Source of the DNA: CADAWZ01 sp045114665
GTDB taxonomy: Bacteria; Vulcanimicrobiota; CADAWZ01
Direction of reading: 5' to 3'
Length of the DNA stretch: 12,314 nt
Assembly (NCBI GenBank): GCA_045114665.1
Contig: JBGUKW010000047.1
Location: 1-12,314, forward strand
Shown here: positions 5,557 to 12,314 of the stretch, piece after piece
How the letters are laid out: every line of letters begins with the position of its first letter
Position numbering within the stretch: the first letter of the stretch is position 1
Made by a program: the position numbers and the translations under genes
The notes under the pieces: model-generated
The model's input: only the letters and a program-made list of their open reading frames with translations
Databases searched by the model: none
Told to the model about the DNA's origin: nothing

Positions 5557-6744
5557 ATGGTAAAGAAAAGTTTTAGAAAAAAAATCTTAAAAGGAGCCGT
5601 CGTTGCTTCTGCTATGGCTGCTGTAGTAACAGCAACAATGCCTGCCCATGCAGGAACTTATTCAACAGAAATTGGTGGGGTAAAGACAACATCTTTCGAT
5701 TCCTACCTTGTTATGGATAAGGACGCAAATGTACCAAAAGCAACACTTACTTATGCTGTTACTGCAGGTACTGCAAAAACTTATACGGTAGATGGAGATA
5801 CCGTTCCTGTTTTAGCCGGGGTTGATGCGGATGCTGTCACTGTTCATGGCACTGGAGATAATACGATTGCTTATCAGCCCGGGGACACGGTTTTTGAGGA
5901 CGAAAATGCCTTAATTAAAGGGTATGATGCTTCCACAAAAAAATACGTAAAAAAAACAGCAACCCTTGACTTCTCTGCTTGTCATTTTACACAGCCCGGT
6001 ATTTACCGTTATGTATTAACAGAGAGTGGAACAAACCAGGCAGTAACAAATGATGCAGAAACGGCACGTATTGTCGATGTTTATGTGGAAGATGACTCCG
6101 TTAAGGATGACTTAAAATTAAAGATTGCAGGATATGTATTGCATTCCAGTACAGAAGATGTCCCTGATGCAACATTGGGAGGAGCAACAAAATCACAGGG
6201 ATTTTCCGGAGATTATGACAGTTCAGACATTACTTTTAAAAAGGAAGTAACCGGTAATCAGGCTTCTCACAACAAATATTTTAAATTCACGGTAGCTATT
6301 ACGGGTGCTGTTCCGGGAACTGTATATGATGTTGATTTAACAAAAGCAGATACACAGGTTCAGGATAATGCGGCAACCGTAGATGACAACAAAAACAAAA
6401 CAAATGTAACTCGCATTACAGTCGGAGAAGACGGAACTGCCACTCAGGACTTTTATTTACAGCATGGTCAGGAAATCCGCATTGAAGGAATCTCAAAAGA
6501 CACTTCATATGCAATCACAGAAAATGCTGAAGAATACAAATCTACTGCGGCTGGCGTGTCCGGATATACAGGAAATACAGACGGAACCATTGCAAGTACA
6601 GATGTAAAAACTTCTTATTTAAATACAAAGAACGGGGTAATCCCAACCGGTGTGGTCATGAATGTTACTCCATTTGCTGTTGCTACGTTATTAGCAGGTG
6701 TTGGAGCTGTTACTATTGTTATGAGAAAGAAGAAAAACATTTAA
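5557..6744 (+). CDS. Major pilin, Spy0128/FctA-like, IPTG sorting signal
   Basis: A 395-residue backbone pilin. The ATG at 5557 follows AGAAAGGAAA. The frame is open from 5443, but that part covers the promoter region. Signal peptide 1-32, cut after AHA. Domain 1, about 34-222, is the FctA-like pilin domain with the hallmark strands YLVMDKDANVP (50-60) and PGIYRYVLTE (147-156). Domain 2, 224-357, is DUF7601-type with Lys229, Glu322 and Asn356 in the positions expected for an intramolecular Lys-Asn bond, including the VTGNQAS-x4-FKF signature near 231-244. VIPTG (361-365), a hydrophobic span (about 369-388) and RKKKN follow. Domain 1 has Ser49 and Gly218 where I expect the bond-forming Lys and Asn. 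First gene of the rightward operon, with its own motif copy, and followed by a hairpin at 6751-6774. Size, position and signal favour the polymerised subunit. The pilin sortase is not in the window. Confidence 0.88.
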   Translation: MVKKSFRKKILKGAVVASAMAAVVTATMPAHAGTYSTEIGGVKTTSFDSYLVMDKDANVPKATLTYAVTAGTAKTYTVDGDTVPVLAGVDADAVTVHGTGDNTIAYQPGDTVFEDENALIKGYDASTKKYVKKTATLDFSACHFTQPGIYRYVLTESGTNQAVTNDAETARIVDVYVEDDSVKDDLKLKIAGYVLHSSTEDVPDATLGGATKSQGFSGDYDSSDITFKKEVTGNQASHNKYFKFTVAITGAVPGTVYDVDLTKADTQVQDNAATVDDNKNKTNVTRITVGEDGTATQDFYLQHGQEIRIEGISKDTSYAITENAEEYKSTAAGVSGYTGNTDGTIASTDVKTSYLNTKNGVIPTGVVMNVTPFAVATLLAGVGAVTIVMRKKKNI

Positions 6745-6750
6745 GCTTAC

Positions 6751-6774
6751 ATCCCCCACTTTCTTGTGGGGGAT
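6751..6774 (+). terminator. Hairpin after the major pilin, likely partial terminator
   Basis: ATCCCCCAC (6751-6759) pairs perfectly with GTGGGGGAT (6766-6774) around TTTCTT. It lies six bases after the pilin stop and 49 bases before the next start. The following TTTCTC is a poor U run, so it should stop only part of transcription or act as an RNA-stabilising 3' end. That would make much more pilin than downstream accessory proteins. No separate promoter was seen between it and 6824. Confidence 0.55.
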
Positions 6775-6823
6775 TTCTCAAAAATACGAAAAAATTTTCT
6801 CATTCAAAGAAAGGAGTTTTTTT

Positions 6824-7345
6824 ATGAAATGGGTTAGGATTGGCGTTATTATCTTTTTGATGCTATTGTTTGGCAGACCAAATGTTTATGCGAAAGAATC
6901 GGCAGTTCCAATAGCCTGTCAGGGGCAGGACACGAATATCTGCATTTACACCATCGAAGACTTAAATAGTGATTCAAAAAACATCCAAAAAGGTTTTATA
7001 GAAAAAGGCAAACAAAGTAAGTTCAACACAAAACACAAAAAGCCCGGAACATATTCTTACCGGATACGACAAAAACCGGGAACAGACCCAGATATGGAAT
7101 ATGATGAAAGTTCTCATATAGTTGATGTTTATGTATCAAAAAAAGATGGAAAAATAGCAGAAAAAACTTCCATCCACAAAGAAGGAAGCAAAAAAGAAGA
7201 AAAATCCATTGTATTTTCTAACAGACCAAAACAGGAAGAAAAAAAGAAGATAAAAACAATAGAAATTGCAGGTTACGGTATTGGTATAGGATGTATCATT
7301 ACCACTCTTCTACTCTATTTGATATTTAGAAAAAAGTATGAATAA
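6824..7345 (+). CDS. Small membrane-anchored pilin-like protein, no sorting motif
   Basis: A 173-residue protein. The ATG at 6824 follows AGAAAGGAG; an upstream in-frame ATG at 6764 lies inside the hairpin and has no ribosome binding site. Signal peptide 1-23 (cut after VYA), then one FctA/Spy0128-like domain 25-134: KPGTYSYRIRQ (73-83), YDESSHIVDVYVSKKDG (93-109), ending in SNRP (132-135), where Asn133 is a candidate bond partner. Residues 136-145 are a Lys-rich linker, 149-168 a membrane span, and FRKKYE the tail. No LPXTG-like signal precedes the span, so the protein should stay in the membrane. The domain resembles that of the 581-1294 product. Second gene of the pilin operon, 28 bases before the giant adhesin. 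It could be a base or chaperone-like partner for pilus assembly, or an accessory pilin fixed by its membrane span. Confidence 0.75.
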   Translation: MKWVRIGVIIFLMLLFGRPNVYAKESAVPIACQGQDTNICIYTIEDLNSDSKNIQKGFIEKGKQSKFNTKHKKPGTYSYRIRQKPGTDPDMEYDESSHIVDVYVSKKDGKIAEKTSIHKEGSKKEEKSIVFSNRPKQEEKKKIKTIEIAGYGIGIGCIITTLLLYLIFRKKYE

Positions 7346-7373
7346 GAATATTTTTTCAGAAAGGAAGGTCTTT

Positions 7374-10300
7374 ATGCGAAAAAATAAAATTCTCGCAACT
7401 TTGCTGGCTTGTTCTTTAGCCATAAGTTCCACAAGTCCCACTGACATGTCACGGGCTTTTGCCAAAGTGACATCGGAAAATGCGGTAGACGTTGTGTCTG
7501 ATGGGGCGGTCGTTGCTACAGGCAGTGCGATAAGCAATAAAAATTTTACTTTAACAGACAAAAAGAAACAGATATGTCTAAAATTATCAGATACAGATGT
7601 TTCAAAAAAAGATGTTCAGATATCTTTCGTAAATGACAAAGAAATGAAAAACTTAAAAGCTACGTTTCCAGACAATGTAGAACCACACGTTTCCTTTAAA
7701 CTTATTTCAGAAAAGAAATTATCTGCTAATGCAGAATTATCCGTAAAGAAAACGGACTTAAAGGATGATGTTTTATATCATTTAACAAATGATGGATGGC
7801 AAAAAGTTTCTTTTCAGGTGAAAAAAGGAATAGCCGGATTCTCCATTAGTGGGGATGGATTTTTTATTTTTGCAAAAGGAAAACAAAAAATTTCATCTGT
7901 TCAAGAAAAAGAAAAAAGCGATGAAAAACCACTCAGTGCAACACGTTTCCTTGGGGTTATGATGAAAAATGTGCAATTAGCGTCAGAAGAAAATCCGGAT
8001 GAAGTAGTTCCTGTTGAAATCAATAAATTCAATATCCGTTATGTGAGTGGTGCAAAAAAAGAAAACGACGGTTCTTTATCATGGACACCAACAGAAAATT
8101 CAGACAGAAGCACTTTTATTTTTCGTGCGGATTACACCATGTCCGGCATTTTCAGTTCTAAAAAGGGAGCTTTTCGTTTAGAGTTACCTTTACACTTATT
8201 TAAAAGCAAAGACGGAGGATGGGCAGATACTTTTGATTGTTCTTATCCTTTGGCAAGCGATGTCACGGATGGAGACAACCCAAGTTACGTCTACTCCATT
8301 GACAAAGAAAAAAATCTTGTCATCATCACAAACTATGACGAACACATTACAGGAGAAGCCGGCTATGTGGAATTTTCCTATACAACAAATCGAGATGTGA
8401 GCAGTCTTGTTCCTATTGGCGAACAAAATTGTGATATTTATGCATCAAATGCATCAAAAACCACTACTGCAAATGCCAAACTGCAAGGGATAGATGTAAT
8501 CACTTCCGCAAAAGTGACAAGTGTTTATATTGATACTCCAACTTCTTATGATTCATGGAATACAGCATGGGGAGAAAAACCGTCAGATGCAGATTCTTAC
8601 AAATATCTGATATGGGAAATAAGCAGCAAATTTGCTTACACAGGGGTTTATGATTACAAACTGGCTTCCGTAACAGATGATTTAGGTGGAAATGTGGTCG
8701 GATACCGGATGAATGGAGCATCCAAATTTACAGATAAAAGCGAAGTAAAAAATACAGATGGTGTCTGGCACACAGATTATGTATTGACCAGATACAAAAA
8801 ATCAGATGCAGATAAAATGGTTGGAGAAAAAGGACGATGTGACGTTTCCAACAAAACAACTGTTACCTGCACAAAAAATCAAAAAGAAACTTCTCTGTCA
8901 TCATCCAGAAACTGGGCATATATCCCTCCAAAATACACACCCCCTTATGGAAAATTTTGGGCTGAAAAATATGGAGAAACAACAGATTATTCTTTAGATG
9001 AATTTCTAAATGGGGATGAAAACAGCATAACAGACTTACGATACAATGCTTATGGGGAAGCCTATACTTATCCATACACATTAGCAGACGGGGCGACCGG
9101 TACGGAACAGGATGCAGCAAATGGAAAATATGGACAAAAAAAAGTAGATTTTACTTTGACAGATGATACTTTTTATTTAAACAAAGATGATAAGGCATTG
9201 GACAGCGAAAATTATGATATAAACAGAGTCTCATGGGGAATTACTCTTAAAGATGCTACATTTGACAAAAACACTTTATCTTTTAATTCCTCATATCCGA
9301 ATTTCAAGGAAGATGACCTAGTTACTATTTTTGTAAAAGATGGGGAAGGAAATTGGCACAAGGGTTGTGAGTACCATTTAAAAGGTGGAAGTTACGGCAA
9401 CGTGGATAATACCTTTGTTAAAGGGGCATCGGGTTCGGTAATCTCTTTTAAAGACGGAGTGAAGGGAATGCGTTTTCAGACTTCTTATCCTGCGTATTAT
9501 GGATATATTAGTATCTACCCTTCCATTACCTTAAAACGTACATCTTCCGTAATAAAGAGCGTAGGAGATACAGGAAATGTTCCTTTAAGAAATATCGCAA
9601 CATTTACGGTTTCTCAAAATGACAGGAATATTTTTTCAAGAACGATTTCGGGGGCAGACACAATCCGTATCGTAGAAAAGAATTCTGAATTGAAACAATA
9701 CATTACAGGCACAAACAACAACAAAAAGAAACGGATTTATTCCATCAAATGGAACAACATCATGAAGGAAACTTACAAAGATAATAACGGAGAACATTAC
9801 ATCAGACAGGAAAGTGGAACATTTTATAGCTTCTTACCTGCAGGTGGAGAATTTAACAGCTCTTCTCTCTCTCTTTATGCAAATGGAAAAGAAATATCAG
9901 ACAGTTTATATGATTATTCTTTAATCAGAAACTACAAAAACTCAGGACGTACTCTATTAAAAGTTTCCATAAAAGAATCAACAGATACTTATTACGCAAT
10001 GGAATATCAGACAGACCACAGCTATGAAGCCATTCGTGATTTTGGAAAAAATATTTTGAGTTCTCTCGCCTATGAAACTGGCAACAATAAGATTACTTAT
10101 GGTTCTACGGATGATGGAGGTTCCATTTCTGACAGGGATGTATTAAAAGGATTAGACAAAAATTGCACAGGAAAAAGATTTCTATATGATGAATCTCGTT
10201 ATACTATCAACATCTTAATGTCAGCAAGTACGGGGTTATCCAAAAAAGTAAAAAGTGCAAGGGAAAGCGTATATGCTTACAACAAAACGATTTACACGAA

Positions 10301-12314
10301 TGATGGGTATGATTACAGTATCCGTTTAGCAAATGATGCGAACACGGAATCAAAAAATATCATATTCTTTGATTCTTTAGAAAATTTTTATCAGGAATCA
10401 GGAGAAAAGAAAACATTAGAATCTGACTGGAAAGGAACACTACAGAGTGTGGATTTATCAAACTTATCGTTAAAGGGAGTAGATGCCGTTATCTATCTCT
10501 CGAAAGAAAAAGACTTGAATCCATGGGAACATCATGATTTAAAAGAAAAGAAAAATGGAGAATCCGTATGGATTCCTTATGATGATTTTATAAAAAAATA
10601 CGGGGTTGAAAAGGCAGCGGCCATTGCCGTGGATGCATCAAAAAATAAAAATGGAAATGATTTTGTGTTGGGGAAAAATGAATCCATGTCTTTTAGCCTA
10701 AACATGAAAGCTCCAAAAAAAGATACGACCGGAGAATTAGACCCACAGGCTTACGGAAATATCTTTGTTTCCCGTTCCGCTGCAATAAGGCAAGAAGACA
10801 CAACAGAAGAATTAGAACAGTTCTTCCATCAGGATTACACAAGAGTTCATTTAAGAGTAGTTGCGGATAAGATAGCTTTTACAAAAGTGAATACAGAAGA
10901 CGAAACAGAAAAAGTGGAAAAAGCAGTTTATCAATTTAAAGGGATAAGTCAATATGGAACTGTTTACAATGAAGAAAAAGTAACAGACAAAAATGGAGAA
11001 TTTTCTTTAAGTGCGATAGAACCCGGAACGTATGATTTAATGGAGACAGGTTGTACAGATGATTGGCTATTAGACAGAACGGTGTACAAAATAATTGTTG
11101 ATGGGGAAGGAAATGTTTCTATTAACGGATTGGAAGAAAAAAACGGAGCATGGGTTTTAAAAGATGCTCCCCGTATTCACGCAAACATCATATTTAGAAA
11201 GTCTGATTCTGTAACAAATCTGAGTTTACAAAGTGTAAAATTCCGTTTGAGTGGCACCTCGGACTATGGAACAGATGTCATGGAATATGCAGTTTCTGAG
11301 AAAAACGGGGTGGTTTCTTTCAAAAACACTGAACTTGGTACTTACGAGTTAACAGAAGTAGAGACCATTGACGGATACATAAAAAATGACACAAAGTGGA
11401 AGGCAGAAGTCACAAAAGATGGCGTAGCTTTATTATATGAAGGAGAAAAGGAAGTGAAAGTTTCCGGGGACGGATACTATCAAATCACAAATGAACCTTA
11501 CCACACAGTGCGTTTTGTAAAAAGCAGTTCTTATGGAGATAACATCTTTTTGGAAGGAGCAGAATTTGAATTAAAAGGTATTTCTGATTATGGAAATGAG
11601 TATGACAAAACTTCTACTTCCGGTTCTGCGGATGACGGCGGCTTAGTTGAATTTACCGGTTTAGAACCCGGCGAATATCAATTACGGGAAACAAAGGCTC
11701 CGGAAAAGCACGACCTGAGCAGTCAGGTATATGATGTAAAGGTAAACAGGGATGGCTCCTTTATGATTAACGGATTAAACAAGATTGCTTTTGGTGGTAA
11801 CGAGAAAAACAAAGTTTACAATTTCATGGACACAAAAACAGAAGGCACGATTGTTCTGACAAAAGTTTGGAAAGATTTAAAAACAAATGAAGAACGCGTT
11901 GTGCCGGATATGACGATTACAGGAAACAAACCTAGTAAAAATCCGCTTGGCTACACAGTAACATTTGATGCAGGAACATCTGTTTTTCAAGATGGTTCAA
12001 CAAAAAATGAAGTAGTCTACAATTCTTCCGGAAAGATTGTATCCGGAACATACAGAGTGCCAAATGATGCAAAATGGTACACAGACAAAGAATTTAAGAA
12101 CAGGTTAGACATTAACGGGGATGGAAGTATTAATGGCGGTCTTTCTGACGATATTACGGTATATGCAAAATACCCTACTTATGTTTTGAAAAAGGGAAGT
12201 GAGTTCAAGAGTTTAATCCCTCAAAGTGCAACCTCCGTTGTATTTACAGATGAAGTAATACCATCCGATGCTACCGTGATTGATGTGGACGAAGATGGGG
12301 ATGGGGGAGTCGTT
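7374..12314 (+). CDS. Giant secreted adhesin, 5' part (runs off the right edge)
   Basis: The frame from ATG 7374 is open for 1647 codons to the window end, with AGAAAGGAAGG upstream. Residues 1-30 are a signal peptide (cut after AFA). Residues about 54-178 are beta-rich, ending VKKGIAGFSISGDGFFIFA, a style common in gut surface proteins. About 207-350 looks like an Ig-fold adhesion domain (FNIRYVSG, later GYVEFSYTTN). About 350-1150 is further beta-rich sequence without a family I can name, with a DUF11-like stretch near 980-1005. Three SpaA/Cna_B-type isopeptide domains follow, with the Lys at 1171, 1276 and 1383 and Glu in LMETG, LTEVE and LRETK. From about 1460 there is an EGTIVLTKVW segment, a calcium-loop-like DINGDGSIN (1579-1587), then SLIPQSATSVVFTDE, which resembles the lead-in to BspA-like leucine-rich repeat (DUF285) regions. 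The anchor must lie beyond the window. Last visible gene of the pilin operon; probable tip adhesin. Confidence 0.85.
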   Translation, partial: MRKNKILATLLACSLAISSTSPTDMSRAFAKVTSENAVDVVSDGAVVATGSAISNKNFTLTDKKKQICLKLSDTDVSKKDVQISFVNDKEMKNLKATFPDNVEPHVSFKLISEKKLSANAELSVKKTDLKDDVLYHLTNDGWQKVSFQVKKGIAGFSISGDGFFIFAKGKQKISSVQEKEKSDEKPLSATRFLGVMMKNVQLASEENPDEVVPVEINKFNIRYVSGAKKENDGSLSWTPTENSDRSTFIFRADYTMSGIFSSKKGAFRLELPLHLFKSKDGGWADTFDCSYPLASDVTDGDNPSYVYSIDKEKNLVIITNYDEHITGEAGYVEFSYTTNRDVSSLVPIGEQNCDIYASNASKTTTANAKLQGIDVITSAKVTSVYIDTPTSYDSWNTAWGEKPSDADSYKYLIWEISSKFAYTGVYDYKLASVTDDLGGNVVGYRMNGASKFTDKSEVKNTDGVWHTDYVLTRYKKSDADKMVGEKGRCDVSNKTTVTCTKNQKETSLSSSRNWAYIPPKYTPPYGKFWAEKYGETTDYSLDEFLNGDENSITDLRYNAYGEAYTYPYTLADGATGTEQDAANGKYGQKKVDFTLTDDTFYLNKDDKALDSENYDINRVSWGITLKDATFDKNTLSFNSSYPNFKEDDLVTIFVKDGEGNWHKGCEYHLKGGSYGNVDNTFVKGASGSVISFKDGVKGMRFQTSYPAYYGYISIYPSITLKRTSSVIKSVGDTGNVPLRNIATFTVSQNDRNIFSRTISGADTIRIVEKNSELKQYITGTNNNKKKRIYSIKWNNIMKETYKDNNGEHYIRQESGTFYSFLPAGGEFNSSSLSLYANGKEISDSLYDYSLIRNYKNSGRTLLKVSIKESTDTYYAMEYQTDHSYEAIRDFGKNILSSLAYETGNNKITYGSTDDGGSISDRDVLKGLDKNCTGKRFLYDESRYTINILMSASTGLSKKVKSARESVYAYNKTIYTNDGYDYSIRLANDANTESKNIIFFDSLENFYQESGEKKTLESDWKGTLQSVDLSNLSLKGVDAVIYLSKEKDLNPWEHHDLKEKKNGESVWIPYDDFIKKYGVEKAAAIAVDASKNKNGNDFVLGKNESMSFSLNMKAPKKDTTGELDPQAYGNIFVSRSAAIRQEDTTEELEQFFHQDYTRVHLRVVADKIAFTKVNTEDETEKVEKAVYQFKGISQYGTVYNEEKVTDKNGEFSLSAIEPGTYDLMETGCTDDWLLDRTVYKIIVDGEGNVSINGLEEKNGAWVLKDAPRIHANIIFRKSDSVTNLSLQSVKFRLSGTSDYGTDVMEYAVSEKNGVVSFKNTELGTYELTEVETIDGYIKNDTKWKAEVTKDGVALLYEGEKEVKVSGDGYYQITNEPYHTVRFVKSSSYGDNIFLEGAEFELKGISDYGNEYDKTSTSGSADDGGLVEFTGLEPGEYQLRETKAPEKHDLSSQVYDVKVNRDGSFMINGLNKIAFGGNEKNKVYNFMDTKTEGTIVLTKVWKDLKTNEERVVPDMTITGNKPSKNPLGYTVTFDAGTSVFQDGSTKNEVVYNSSGKIVSGTYRVPNDAKWYTDKEFKNRLDINGDGSINGGLSDDITVYAKYPTYVLKKGSEFKSLIPQSATSVVFTDEVIPSDATVIDVDEDGDGGVV

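Noticed and set aside
8196..9120. Short leftward and rightward frames inside the giant adhesin
   Set aside because: All are shadows of the continuous frame from 7374, without ribosome binding sites or recognisable products.

Overview
The window looks like a surface-protein and pilin locus from a low-GC Gram-positive gut bacterium, most likely a Lachnospiraceae-type Clostridium relative. This rests on A/T-rich DNA, strong GGAGG-type ribosome binding sites, pilin-family isopeptide domains, cell-wall sorting signals, and protein styles I associate with that group. It is an inference from family knowledge, not a database match. No sortase, transposase, tRNA, rRNA or CRISPR array is visible.

Layout, left to right. 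Bases 1-237 hold two hairpins of similar design and a promoter-proximal motif. At 238-546 (+) is a small Lar-type zinc-ribbon protein that runs in frame into a 30-residue membrane peptide with its own ribosome binding site. A bidirectional terminator at 550-579 separates it from a leftward operon. That operon has a membrane-tethered protein with a Lys/Arg/Pro repeat stalk (1314-1844, -) and an SPKTG-anchored pilin-like protein (581-1294, -). Next, both leftward, come an apparently cytoplasmic DUF7666/HEAT-repeat-like protein (1939-2625) and an 885-residue secreted multi-domain pilin/adhesin with a CUB-like domain (2746-5403). A divergent promoter region (5404-5556) then faces a rightward operon: major pilin (5557-6744), small membrane-anchored pilin-like protein (6824-7345), and a giant secreted adhesin (7374 to beyond the right edge, 1647 codons open).

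The most striking signal is regulatory. A 14-base element, AAAACTCATATTAR, occurs five times. It sits once upstream of each of the five inferred transcription units, always in the direction of transcription and always outside coding sequence, ending 34-69 bases before the start codon. Two copies form a 16-bp perfect inverted repeat between the two divergent pilin units. This suggests one regulator or alternative sigma factor switching on the whole surface locus, including the Lar/membrane-peptide gene and the cytoplasmic repeat protein, which otherwise have no obvious link to pili.

Working model: 5557-6744 is the main pilus subunit. The 5403-2746 product and the giant protein are adhesive accessory or tip subunits. 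The two small pilin-like proteins (581-1294 and 6824-7345), which resemble each other, act as base or cell-surface partners. The cationic stalk protein at 1314-1844 would occupy the wall near the membrane. Assembly enzymes must be encoded elsewhere. Several isopeptide-type domains appear to lack a bond-forming residue, so parts of these fibres may not be covalently locked.
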